DNA from: Desulfosporosinus sp. HMP52
GTDB taxonomy: Bacteria > Bacillota > Desulfitobacteriia > Desulfitobacteriales > Desulfitobacteriaceae
Reading direction: 5' to 3'
Length of the DNA stretch: 64,000 nucleotides
NCBI RefSeq assembly: GCF_000765145.1
Contig: NZ_JMGA01000020.1
Location: forward strand, 1-64,000
Shown here: one piece after another, positions 16,129-24,187 of the stretch
Position numbering within the stretch: the stretch's first letter is position 1
Layout: each line of letters starts with the position of its first letter
Position numbers and translations under genes: made by a program
The notes under the pieces: generated by a model
The model's database searches: none
Told to the model about the DNA's origin: nothing
The model's input: only the letters and a program-made list of their open reading frames with translations

Positions 16129-16848
16129 ATGATGGATTTTGCAGGGAAAGATAAAGCTACATATGTAAAAGAGACATTTAATTCTATTGCACCGCGATAC
16201 GATTTGATGAATACCTTAATGAGCCTGGGAATGGATAAAGGGTGGCGGCGTCTTGCCGTCCAAAAGGTTGGAGCAATGCCGGGTATGAATATACTAGACG
16301 TTTGTTGCGGAACTGGTCAACTTTCCTTTGAACTAGGACAAGCTGTGGGCTCAGAAGGAAACGTGACTGGGTTAGATTTTTCTCAAAAAATGTTGGAAGT
16401 CGCCGAAAGATCCTTGCAACAAACTTCAAATTCGGCTCATATACGTTTTGTTCAAGGGAATGCAATGGAACTACCCTTCCCCGATAATTCTTTTGACGGT
16501 GTCACAGTTGGCTGGGGGTTAAGGAATTTGCCCGATTTGAGACAAGGTTTAAAAGAAATGATAAGAACGGTTAAGCCTGGAGGAAAAGTAGTATCACTTG
16601 ATATGGCTAAACCATCATTATTAGGATTTAAACAAGCATATTGGTTATATTTTGAAAAACTGATTCCTTTAATGGGTAAAGTCTGGACGAGAAAAGCGAG
16701 TGCTTATCAATATTTCCATGACTCAGCACGCGAGTTCCCTGCTCAAGAAGAATTAGTTCGAATTTTTACAGAGTGTGGACTGAAGGATGCTTGTTTTACT
16801 AATTTGGCTGGTGGTGTTGTGGCAATTGTTTCAGGCAAAAAACCATAA
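16129..16848 (+). CDS. menG: Demethylmenaquinone methyltransferase
   Basis: SAM-dependent UbiE/MenG methyltransferase, 239 residues, which carries out the last step of menaquinone synthesis. Visible are FNSIAPRYDLMN (family signature 1), the SAM-binding motif ILDVCCGTGQLS (about residues 57-68), GLDFSQKML, and the second signature (VTVGWGLRNLPD). ATG 16129 or 16132 follows AGGGAGATT. Standing alone, it complements mqnA and mqnE elsewhere in the window. Family assignment is secure; the menaquinone substrate is inferred from the Mqn genes and the lack of any ubiquinone genes here. Confidence 0.93.
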   Translation: MMDFAGKDKATYVKETFNSIAPRYDLMNTLMSLGMDKGWRRLAVQKVGAMPGMNILDVCCGTGQLSFELGQAVGSEGNVTGLDFSQKMLEVAERSLQQTSNSAHIRFVQGNAMELPFPDNSFDGVTVGWGLRNLPDLRQGLKEMIRTVKPGGKVVSLDMAKPSLLGFKQAYWLYFEKLIPLMGKVWTRKASAYQYFHDSAREFPAQEELVRIFTECGLKDACFTNLAGGVVAIVSGKKP

Positions 16849-16935
16849 GGACATTTTAATCTTGCATGATTCTGTATTTATTGATCATACTATCCTTGAT
16901 AATTGATGAAATCTTGTTAAAAGGAAGGGATTAGT

Positions 16936-17358
16936 ATGAAAGTTCGCGACGTTATGACTAGACAGATTGAAACAGTAGCTCCTAGTTCTTCAGTTGAAGA
17001 AATTGCACGCTTGATGAAGCGTAATGATGTGGGTTCTATTCCTGTATGTGAAGGGCAGAAAGTTTTAGGTATTATTACTGACAGAGATATTGTTCTAAAG
17101 GTTATAGCTGATGGAAAGAATGTTAGTAGTGTATCCGCTAAGGACATAATGACCTCCCAGGTTATCACAGTAACTTCTGATCAAGATGTACACGAAGCTG
17201 CTCGTATAATGGCGGATAATCAAATCAGGAGATTACCCGTTATAGAACAGGGGAGAATCGCTGGAATTGTTGCTTTAGGGGATTTGGCAGTTGAGAAAAT
17301 CCATATCAATGAAGCAGGTGATGCTCTTAGTGACATTTCACGGGGAGCTCATCATTAA
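16936..17358 (+). CDS. Tandem CBS-domain protein
   Basis: A 140-residue cytoplasmic protein made of two CBS domains (about residues 1-58 and 70-130). MTRQIETVAPSSSVEEIARLM and the IPVCEGQKVLGIITDRDIV turn in the first half are echoed by MTSQVITVTSDQDVHEAARIM and LPVIEQGRIAGIVALGDL in the second. Such pairs bind adenine nucleotides and act as energy sensors. ATG 16936 follows AAGGAAGGG. A strong terminator follows. No enzyme domain is attached, so the partner is unknown. Confidence 0.92.
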   Translation: MKVRDVMTRQIETVAPSSSVEEIARLMKRNDVGSIPVCEGQKVLGIITDRDIVLKVIADGKNVSSVSAKDIMTSQVITVTSDQDVHEAARIMADNQIRRLPVIEQGRIAGIVALGDLAVEKIHINEAGDALSDISRGAHH

Positions 17359-17390
17359 TAATATTTAAAGGTGACTCGATTAGCATAATA

Positions 17391-17440
17391 AAACAGATAA
17401 TAGCGTTGTGAAGAAACACAACGCTATTATCTGTTTTTGT
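17391..17440 (+). terminator. Intrinsic terminator
   Basis: A 20-base perfect stem (17391-17410 with 17417-17436) with loop AAGAAA and a T-run, downstream of the CBS gene. Confidence 0.92.
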
Positions 17441-17493
17441 GGTAAACTAATTGAGAAAATCGATAATCTTACAAAGAATAGGATGTGTTCGCT

Positions 17494-17883
17494 TTGGATT
17501 TAAAGGTTGGTAGAAAAGGACGGGCCCAGACAACTGTAAGTACCTTAAATACTGCAAAAACTATGGGGAGTGGACAGCTAGAAGTCTTTGCAACTCCGGC
17601 AATGATTGCCCTTATGGAACAAGCTGCTGTTAATGCCTTAGAGTTGCCTGAAGGACAATCAAGTGTAGGAACTTCCTTATCAATTAAACATAATGCTGCA
17701 ACCCCTTTAGGTGTGAATGTTTTCGCCATCGCTGAACTTGTGGAAATAGACCGTCGAAAACTAGTTTTTACGGTCGAAGCATTTGATGATGCCGGACAGA
17801 TTGGTGTTGGGAAGCACGAACGTTTTGTTATTGATGCCGATTCTTTTATAGCTAAAGCTCAAGCTCGTAATCAGGGGATGTAA
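17494..17883 (+). CDS. Thioesterase-like hotdog protein (FlK-like)
   Basis: A hotdog-fold acyl-CoA thioesterase relative of about 129 residues. The motif FATPAMIALMEQAA carries the acidic residue of the helix, VGTSLSIKHNAATPLG the core strand, and GVGKHERFVID the C-terminal strand; these match fluoroacetyl-CoA thioesterase-like proteins. TTG 17494 fits the AGGA at 17479 better than the in-frame GTG 17485. It sits one base upstream of the YigZ gene start, so the two are co-transcribed. The substrate is unknown. Confidence 0.85.
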   Translation: MDLKVGRKGRAQTTVSTLNTAKTMGSGQLEVFATPAMIALMEQAAVNALELPEGQSSVGTSLSIKHNAATPLGVNVFAIAELVEIDRRKLVFTVEAFDDAGQIGVGKHERFVIDADSFIAKAQARNQGM

Positions 17884-17884
17884 A

Positions 17885-18499
17885 GTGAAATCCTTCAACA
17901 CAATTTCTGAAATGAATACATGGGAACAAATAATTGATAAATCCCGTTTTATCGGAATTGCAGTTCCGCTGACCTCAATAAATCAATTTGACATGGCAAT
18001 GAAAAATATTCGTGATAATTATCCCAACGCTCGCCATTACGTCTACGCTTATCGATTATATGAAGGCTTAATTGAGAAGTCTTCGGACGATGGAGAACCT
18101 CAAGGGACGGGGGGACGTCCCGTAATGGATATTTTACAACATGGAGATATATGGAATATATTGTTGGTTGTAGTGAGATATTTTGGCGGTGTACTGCTGG
18201 GGACTGGTGGCCTGTCCAGAGCATATGGTGGAACAGCCCGGCAGTTAATTAATGAGACCAATTTAAAGAAATTGTCACTTTATCAGGTGTACCATTTAAC
18301 TCTACCCTATGAATGGTTTGAAATGATTAAGTATCAATTTGGACTGCGTAATTGGATAATTTCAAAGGAAGATTTTAGTGAGGTTGTTCAGCTACTCGTA
18401 CATGTACCGGAAGTGGAGTCTCAAGCATTTACACAATGGATTAATGACTTTAGTAAAAAACAAGTGAGTTATACGGAGCAGGGTATTGCGTGGAGATGA
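17885..18499 (+). CDS. YigZ/IMPACT-family protein
   Basis: A 204-residue UPF0029 protein. The N-terminal IMPACT domain shows SSDDGEPQGTGGRPV, VVVRYFGGVLLGTGGLSRAY and the GGTARQL end; the C-terminal part (about 140-200) is the DUF1949 ferredoxin-like domain. Members bind nucleic acid, and the eukaryotic relative regulates translation through GCN1, but the bacterial role is unsettled. It starts with GTG 17885, directly after the thioesterase stop. Confidence 0.92.
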   Translation: MKSFNTISEMNTWEQIIDKSRFIGIAVPLTSINQFDMAMKNIRDNYPNARHYVYAYRLYEGLIEKSSDDGEPQGTGGRPVMDILQHGDIWNILLVVVRYFGGVLLGTGGLSRAYGGTARQLINETNLKKLSLYQVYHLTLPYEWFEMIKYQFGLRNWIISKEDFSEVVQLLVHVPEVESQAFTQWINDFSKKQVSYTEQGIAWR

Positions 18500-18545
18500 C
18501 AGATGAATTTGAACGTTTAGACTATTCCAAAGAGTTAAATTTTAA

Positions 18546-18576
18546 GAAAGTGATCACAATCACTTTCCTTTTTTTT
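18546..18576 (+). terminator. Intrinsic terminator
   Basis: GAAAGTGA (18546-18553) pairs with TCACTTTC (18560-18567), followed by eight T residues, after the yigZ-like gene. Confidence 0.9.
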
Positions 18577-18673
18577 ATATGTTTGATATTATAATAGTGA
18601 AGATAAGAACAATTAATGCTGTTGCTTAACTTTTAGTAGACAGAAGAACAATTATTTGAGAGGGGGAGTTATT

Positions 18674-18820
18674 ATGTTAGCTTTCATTCCTGTATTAATA
18701 ATTGGTGGATTTTTAGGCGGATGTGCAGTTGTAATTGCTGCTTCGTGCTGTCAACTTGTGAAATTAACGACCAACTTACCCAAAAGTAATGGCACATTGC
18801 CCAGGGCAGTTCAAGCCTAG
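18674..18820 (+). CDS. Small membrane protein, 48 aa
   Basis: ATG 18674 follows GAGGGGGAG and opens a 48-codon frame ending in TAG at 18818. The product has one hydrophobic helix rich in Gly and Ala (IPVLIIGGFLGGCAVVIAA), followed by SCCQLVKLTTNL and a polar tail. It has its own terminator, so it looks monocistronic. No family recognised. Confidence 0.6.
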   Translation: MLAFIPVLIIGGFLGGCAVVIAASCCQLVKLTTNLPKSNGTLPRAVQA

Positions 18821-18846
18821 ATAAACAACCTCAAATAAGATCAAAT

Positions 18847-18872
18847 AAACACCCATAACGGGTGTTTTTTTT
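18847..18872 (+). terminator. Intrinsic terminator
   Basis: AAACACCC (18847-18854) and GGGTGTTT (18860-18867) form a stem followed by a run of T residues, after the 48-residue protein gene. Confidence 0.9.
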
Positions 18873-18917
18873 TGGTCTTATTTAAAGCATAGAATCTTAT
18901 ATTTCTACCTATCTGTA

Positions 18918-19967
18918 TTATCGGTAGATACTTTGATTCCGCCCGGTAGTTTTGGCTTCATACAGAGCATGATCTGCTCTTAAGAGTACGGATGAGGGAG
19001 TATCAGAGGGGCGCCATAAAGTAGCACCGATACTCACTGTAACAGATACATAAGGAGATGTTAGATGATAGACTTTTGTATTCTCAACTACTTCCCGAAT
19101 CTTTTCGCTGATAAATAGGACGATTTTTTCTGTTGCTTCGGGAATAAGAACCACGAATTCTTCTCCTCCATACCTGGCAATTAGATCTTCTTCTCGTAAA
19201 TTGTTTCTAAGCTCTCGCACAATAGTTTTTAGAACTGTATCACCAAAAACATGCCCATAGCAATCATTAAATTGTTTGAAGTTATCAACATCAACCATAA
19301 GCAAGCCAAAAGTTACAGATCTTTTATGACGTTGACAAAGTGAAATATATTCATGCAAGCGTTTTTGGAAATAACGATGATTATAGACACCAGTTAAGCC
19401 GTCAGTAATTGATTCTCGTTCAACTATGGCATACAAAAGTGCATTTTCCAAGGCTGAAGTAGCATGACCAGCAACAGTTTCAAGAAATTGCATTTGCTCA
19501 GGAGTAATTTCAGGTTGTCTGATAGCATGAATATTTATGGTACCAGTCTTATGCTGAGCATTTTGAAGTGGTAAACAACATATCCATTCCCAGTTCTGCG
19601 TTCTGTTGCCAGGTGAGCAATAATGAGTAACACCTTTCGATAATACTTCAGCGAGAAAAGAGAAATCAAGATTTGGTGGAATTTTTGGAGTGATTGTACG
19701 TGAATCAAAAACTCCAATAACTTCAAACTCTTGAGTATTTTCATTGAATAAACACACGCTTGCTTGATCAATGCTAATAAGGGAAGCAATGGCGCTTATA
19801 ATATTAGCAGCAATAACTTTAGGATCAAGAGATGCATTTAGCGCGCGGGCAATATCTAAAAGAACATTTGTCTGTAAACGTATTTCTTCCAGTTGGCTTT
19901 CTAATACCTGAATTCGTTCTATCAATGTAAAGTTGTTTTCTGAATCCATTTTTTGATGACTTGACAT
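18918..19967 (-). CDS. Diguanylate cyclase with GAF domain
   Basis: A soluble c-di-GMP synthase, 349 residues. An N-terminal coiled coil (about residues 12-45) leads to a GAF sensor domain (about 45-180), then a GGDEF domain (about 190-349) with the intact active site RYGGEEF. An REED sequence five residues ahead fits the RxxD inhibitory I-site, so product inhibition is expected. ATG 19967 is preceded by GGGGGCAC. The GAF ligand is unknown. An HD-GYP phosphodiesterase is encoded at 24188. Confidence 0.94.
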   Translation of the reverse strand: MSSHQKMDSENNFTLIERIQVLESQLEEIRLQTNVLLDIARALNASLDPKVIAANIISAIASLISIDQASVCLFNENTQEFEVIGVFDSRTITPKIPPNLDFSFLAEVLSKGVTHYCSPGNRTQNWEWICCLPLQNAQHKTGTINIHAIRQPEITPEQMQFLETVAGHATSALENALLYAIVERESITDGLTGVYNHRYFQKRLHEYISLCQRHKRSVTFGLLMVDVDNFKQFNDCYGHVFGDTVLKTIVRELRNNLREEDLIARYGGEEFVVLIPEATEKIVLFISEKIREVVENTKVYHLTSPYVSVTVSIGATLWRPSDTPSSVLLRADHALYEAKTTGRNQSIYR

Positions 19968-20213
19968 AGAAATGTGCCCCCTATAACCCGAAATCTGATG
20001 AGTATTATTAGAGGATAATTGAATTAGGACAAACTATATATACTATTCTATTTTAAATCAAATAATCCTTTGCTTATAATTCATTTCCCTAAAGAAAGTT
20101 TTTGGAAAATGTATCAAAAAGAATGCAATTCAAAGAGTAAGAAGAAGGAGAAACAGGACTTCTGTCGAATTTTTAAACAAACACTGAATTAAAATAAGGG
20201 GGGGACCCATGTT
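19968..20213. other. Intergenic region
   Basis: About 245 bases before the repeat-bearing gene's extended frame. It is A/T rich and carries a strong AAGGGGGGGA site near 20195-20205, followed by an ATG (20209) that reads only two codons before TGA. No other feature seen. Confidence 0.4.
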
Positions 20214-20282
20214 CTGACATATAATATTACTGTTGTTTTAGTAAGTATTCCATTTATTGCGTTTTTAATTTGGCAAGCGAAG

Positions 20283-21047
20283 ATGTTAGGATTGACCAGA
20301 ATGAGAGCATTTTTGATTTCTGTTCTGTTAAGTTGTGCTGTCTTAATGTTTCCTTATGCGCTTCGCTCAGGCCTAATAGCATTGTGGATTTTATCGGTGC
20401 TAGTTTTGATAATTTCAGGGACAATATGGCCCAAAATTAAATTAATTAGTAAAATCAAAAACTATAAAGTATTTGGCGGAAACGATCCGATTACAGAAGA
20501 AGCAATAGTAGAAGAAGCAATAGTAGAAGAAGCAATAGTAGAAGAAGCAATAGTAGAAGAAGCAATAGTAGAAGAGGCAATAGTGGAAGAAACAATAGTG
20601 GAAGAAACAATAGTAGAAGAAGCAATAGTAGAAAATACAGTAGTAGAAAAAACAGTAGTAGAAAAAATAATAGTAGAAGAAACATTATCAGGTGAGACTA
20701 TAATAGATGATATATTTTACGAAAGTACTAATGAGTCAGAAATAAATGGTTTCTCTATTGATGAACTTATTGATTTAGGATTTAGTGAAAAGCAATCGGG
20801 AAATTTCAATCAGGCGTCCCTTTATTTCCTTAATGCTTTAGCACTGAATCCAGCACCGGATTTAGCCTTGTGTCTAATAATGGATAGTTATTGGCTGTTA
20901 AATAATGTCGGGGACAGTGAGTGTTCCTTGATAGAATTAAACAATTATGTTAGGACATATTTAGCACAGTTTGATCCGGAACTTCGGCGTCTCTTTGATT
21001 CATGGGTAATCAAAGAGAATCTTAGTAAACAAATATTTAATGATTAG
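20283..21047 (+). CDS. Membrane protein with EEAIV tandem repeats and a TPR-like end
   Basis: A 254-residue protein of unknown function. The N-terminus has two membrane helices (MRAFLISVLLSCAVLMF and LIALWILSVLVLIISG). Residues about 72-131 are twelve five-residue units, mostly EEAIV, decaying to ENTVV, EKTVV and EKIIV. The C-terminus (about 160-205) looks like a TPR helix pair (GFSEKQSGNFNQASLYFLNALALNP). The frame is open and membrane-like for 23 codons upstream of ATG 20283 (VLTYNITVVLVSIPFIAFLIW), while the strong ribosome binding site feeds an out-of-frame ATG at 20209. The true start is therefore uncertain and may involve a frameshift mutation or sequence error. It precedes the PRC-barrel gene by 13 bases. 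Confidence 0.7.
   Translation: MLGLTRMRAFLISVLLSCAVLMFPYALRSGLIALWILSVLVLIISGTIWPKIKLISKIKNYKVFGGNDPITEEAIVEEAIVEEAIVEEAIVEEAIVEEAIVEETIVEETIVEEAIVENTVVEKTVVEKIIVEETLSGETIIDDIFYESTNESEINGFSIDELIDLGFSEKQSGNFNQASLYFLNALALNPAPDLALCLIMDSYWLLNNVGDSECSLIELNNYVRTYLAQFDPELRRLFDSWVIKENLSKQIFND
20496..20675 (+). repeat. 15-base tandem repeat, 12 units, coding
   Basis: Tandem copies of GAAGAAGCAATAGTA (encoding EEAIV), the first five identical and later ones diverging. The unit length keeps the frame, and copy number could vary by slippage. There are no spacers, so it is not a CRISPR array. Confidence 0.95.
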
Positions 21048-21060
21048 GGGGCATTAGCCT

Positions 21061-21915
21061 GTGAAAGCAACAAAAGTTATAATTGGCTTACGAGTTATAA
21101 GTATTTCAGATGGGACTCAAATTGGAGTTGTAAAAGATTTAGTTCTTAACCCTCAGGGAAAATCCTTGGATTTTTTAATTATTGATCAACCTTCGGACTA
21201 TTTTGGAGCAAAAGTTATTTCTTATACAGATCTGTTAGGTGTTGGAGAGTTTGCAATTACCATTCCCAATCAGGATGTCATACAAGATGTCGCTCAAAAT
21301 TCAGAGATTCAAAACTTATTAAAGCAGGATATTCGAGTAATTGGAACAAAAGTTTTAACTAAAAAGGGTCAACTCATTGGCGAGGTGAGAGAAGTAATTA
21401 TCAATGAGGAAACTGGCCGCATCGCTTCCTGTCTGTTTGAGTCCGATGGAGAGATGCAAGAAATCCAGGCTGAAAAGATAATTACCCTCGGGAAAGAGTT
21501 GCTAATTATCGAAGAAGAATCTACCCCCGTTGCTGCACTGGGGAGCTTTGAACTAAACGATGAATTATTAAATTCAACCGTAACATCAGGCATATTTAAA
21601 GAAGATGAAGTTATGGAAGATCAAGCTATTAACAACCAAATTCTGGAAGATACTAATCAAGAGCCTGTTGAGGAAGTAGACCCTCAACCAGATACATTTG
21701 AAAAGGTAGATATCCCTGAAGAACGTGAAACCGATTTTAATCTTTTTGAGCAGAGACAACTCCAATATTTTATCGGGAAAAAAGTAGACAAAGACATAAT
21801 TTTGGACAACGCTGATATCTTACATGCCGGTGAATTCATTACACCCGAAATGGTAACTCATATTACTACGAGAAGTACATTGATGGAAGTTACTTCTCAT
21901 TTGCAAAAAAACTAA
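21061..21915 (+). CDS. PRC-barrel domain protein
   Basis: A 284-residue cytoplasmic protein with two PRC-barrel domains (about residues 4-75 and 90-150), seen as GLRVISISDGTQIGVVKDLVL and the similar IGTKVLTKKGQLIGEVREVII. An acidic low-complexity region (about 180-225) and a C-terminal segment (IGKKVDKDIILDNADIL...) follow. PRC-barrel proteins serve in RNA processing and photosynthetic reaction centres; in Firmicutes such double forms are mostly uncharacterised. GTG 21061 starts 13 bases after the previous stop with a GGGGG site. It is probably co-transcribed with its neighbours. Confidence 0.88.
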   Translation: MKATKVIIGLRVISISDGTQIGVVKDLVLNPQGKSLDFLIIDQPSDYFGAKVISYTDLLGVGEFAITIPNQDVIQDVAQNSEIQNLLKQDIRVIGTKVLTKKGQLIGEVREVIINEETGRIASCLFESDGEMQEIQAEKIITLGKELLIIEEESTPVAALGSFELNDELLNSTVTSGIFKEDEVMEDQAINNQILEDTNQEPVEEVDPQPDTFEKVDIPEERETDFNLFEQRQLQYFIGKKVDKDIILDNADILHAGEFITPEMVTHITTRSTLMEVTSHLQKN

Positions 21916-21941
21916 GGAAAGAATAATGAGAAATAACAACT

Positions 21942-23066
21942 ATGAAAAAAACAAGGTTACTTATCTTAGTCTTATTGCTGCAACTATGTGTTACACTAGG
22001 GTTTGGAGCCGTTGTTTCTTATGGCAAAACGCGAGATCAGGCACCTTCTGGCCTATTCATTTGGGGCCAAGATATTTCTTATTTGAGTAGAGAGCAAGTA
22101 TCTGCTCAAATAAGAGAAAAGCTACCAGATGCTATTACGTATGAAGAAGAAGTATATCCTTTAAAGTGGGAAAGGACTAATGTTGAGATTGAACAATGGT
22201 TAGATCTCGTCTATCCTCCAACAACAGGATCATGGATTATAGATGTTCTTCAAAATCTTACTCGTCCTTTAAATGTTCTCCGAATGGGCGATCTAAGTTT
22301 GAATCAAGAAGAAGGTATTGCACAGATAAGAGAATTTAGCCAAAGAATCAATCAACCTGCGCGTATTGCTACAATAGAGTTTGTAGATGGTCAATTGAAA
22401 AGAACCAGTGGTTCAACTGGAATAGAAGTTAATATTGAGGCAACCTGGCTGAAACTTTCCCAAGAACATGAGCAAGAACAAGTGGAAGCAGTTGTTGATA
22501 TGGTTCAGCCTCAGCCAAGCACTTATGATATAGCTAAAATTGAAGATGTTTTGGGGGACTACTCGACATTTTTTAACCCACATGAAGAACAGCGTACTAA
22601 TAACGTCCGTTTGGCTGCCATGGCCTTAAATAATCGTTTAATCCCTCCGGGTGGTGTGTTTTCCTTTAATGAAATAGTGGGAGAGCGTACAGCGGCTTCA
22701 GGTTATTCTCCAGCCATAGTTTTTGTGGATCGGTCAATGATCAAAGAAATAGGTGGGGGTATTTGCCAAGACTCAAGTACGCTTTATCAAGCAGTTCGCC
22801 AAGCTAACCTGGCAATAGTCGAAAAACATACTCATTCGTTGCCGGTGTCTTATGTCCTCCGAGGACAAGATGCCACGGTATCCTATGGAATCCTTGATTT
22901 TCGGTTTAGAAATGATACTCAAGGATATCTACTAATAAGTGCTCGTACAGGCACAAACTGGCTTAGAGTGCGTTTGTTTGGAATAGCTGATAATACTCAC
23001 CCAAAACTCCAAAAGCCTCAAGGTTATCCAAGAGGCCCCGAGTCTTGGGACATGGATCCCAAGTGA
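21942..23066 (+). CDS. VanW family protein, membrane anchored
   Basis: A 374-residue exported protein. An N-terminal signal/anchor (LLILVLLLQLCVTLGFGAVV) is followed by a peptidoglycan-binding-4-like region (about residues 40-180) and a C-terminal VanW domain. The domain shows LAAMALNNRLIPPGGVFSFN, GGGICQDSSTLYQA and FRFRNDT. VanW proteins are found in vancomycin-resistance clusters and near cell-wall genes, but the biochemical role is unresolved. ATG 21942 lies 26 bases after the PRC-barrel gene. A terminator follows, so 20283-23066 looks like one operon. Confidence 0.9.
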   Translation: MKKTRLLILVLLLQLCVTLGFGAVVSYGKTRDQAPSGLFIWGQDISYLSREQVSAQIREKLPDAITYEEEVYPLKWERTNVEIEQWLDLVYPPTTGSWIIDVLQNLTRPLNVLRMGDLSLNQEEGIAQIREFSQRINQPARIATIEFVDGQLKRTSGSTGIEVNIEATWLKLSQEHEQEQVEAVVDMVQPQPSTYDIAKIEDVLGDYSTFFNPHEEQRTNNVRLAAMALNNRLIPPGGVFSFNEIVGERTAASGYSPAIVFVDRSMIKEIGGGICQDSSTLYQAVRQANLAIVEKHTHSLPVSYVLRGQDATVSYGILDFRFRNDTQGYLLISARTGTNWLRVRLFGIADNTHPKLQKPQGYPRGPESWDMDPK

Positions 23067-23081
23067 ACTTTTTATTATTTG

Positions 23082-23124
23082 AAAGACTCCTGATAAGCAC
23101 TACACTTATCGGGAGTCTTTTCTA
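23082..23124 (+). terminator. Intrinsic terminator
   Basis: AAAGACTCCTGATAAG (23082-23097) pairs with CTTATCGGGAGTCTTT (23105-23120) with one G-U pair, followed by TTTCT, after the VanW gene. The rest of the gap to 23274 holds no supported gene. Confidence 0.88.
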
Positions 23125-23273
23125 CTTCTCAATATACCGTTTAGTTTATTTCTTCAAGAAGATCTCATGCACAGCTGAATATAATTCAATTCTGGAACAG
23201 CCATTTCTTGTTGACGTTGTTTTACCCTCCTACTTCGTTAGAGAACCCAATAAGTCTTTGTTTTTAGCATTAC

Positions 23274-24026
23274 CTATATATACTGAAAAATTAATTTTGC
23301 AGCGACTAAAAGAGACATTATAATAAACAAAGGTTTCACAAGTGCTGCACCTCGATGAATAGCAAGCCTCGTGCCGACATAGGAACCTAGAATCATGAAT
23401 ACTGCCATTGGAACACCATAGGAATAGAGAACTTTACCATTCCAAGCAAATAGGAAAAGGGATGAGATATTACTAGTGAAATTTAGAACTTTAGAATTTG
23501 CAGAAGCAATAACAAAATCAAATCCAAATAGTGCGATGAACGAAAAAATCAGGAAGGAGCCTGTTCCCGGACCAAAAAAACCGTCATAGAAGCCTAAGAT
23601 AAGGGCGAATAGACAGCCAATACTTGTGTTGAAGGGAGTTAGTCCCTTAAACCTATTCTCCATTCCAAGGTTTTTATGGACAAAGGTATAAATTCCTACT
23701 ACAAGTATTAAGACAAGAACAGCCTTATTCAAAAAATCTGAACTGACACGAAGCACTGCCCAAGCGCCAAGAGCAGCACCAAATAATGTAAAGGGGATTT
23801 GCCATTTGACCAGCGGAAGGTGAACTTTTCCTGAACGAGCAAAGGTAATGGAACTATTTAAAGAAGCTAAAGAAGCAGAAAATTTATTAGTCCCTAGTGC
23901 CAAGTGAGGGGGTATACCCACCATAAGCAAAGCGGGTAAACTAATAAGCCCACCTCCACCGGCAATTGCATCAACCATCGCCGCAAAAAAACCAAGAGTG
24001 CAGATTATAGTTAGATCAAAAAGCAT
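23274..24026 (-). CDS. TSUP/TauE-SafE family membrane transporter
   Basis: A 250-residue membrane protein with about eight helices and the two TSUP repeats (AAMVDAIAGGGGLISLPALL near the start and GFYDGFFGPGTGSFLIF in the second half). The family exports or imports sulfite, sulfonates or organic acids, so sulfur-compound transport is plausible but unproven. ATG 24026 follows GAGGTAAAAAC; the frame remains open to 24071 but that extension is out of reach of the ribosome binding site. It is divergent from the HD-GYP gene. Confidence 0.9.
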   Translation of the reverse strand: MLFDLTIICTLGFFAAMVDAIAGGGGLISLPALLMVGIPPHLALGTNKFSASLASLNSSITFARSGKVHLPLVKWQIPFTLFGAALGAWAVLRVSSDFLNKAVLVLILVVGIYTFVHKNLGMENRFKGLTPFNTSIGCLFALILGFYDGFFGPGTGSFLIFSFIALFGFDFVIASANSKVLNFTSNISSLFLFAWNGKVLYSYGVPMAVFMILGSYVGTRLAIHRGAALVKPLFIIMSLLVAAKLIFQYI

Positions 24027-24187
24027 TGTTTTTACCTCATTTACGAAATTGCTTTTATAGTATACTCCCAATATTCGTTTCAGTCATTATACATTCGCAT
24101 TGAGGACTGGGAAAAATGTTGAAAATAGTGTAGGATTGTATTGTTGGGTTGAAAACTATGCTTCCATAGGAAGGAGCAGACCTATAA

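Noticed and set aside
20496..20675. CRISPR-like array
   Set aside because: Units are contiguous 15-base copies without spacers and lie in frame inside a gene.
20491..20685. Minus-strand open frame encoding almost only Leu and Phe
   Set aside because: It is the antisense of the EEAIV repeat; the composition follows from the 15-base unit and there is no start signal.
23045..23323. 92-codon frame after the VanW gene
   Set aside because: It overlaps the VanW stop, runs through the terminator hairpin and into the convergent TSUP gene, and has no ribosome binding site.
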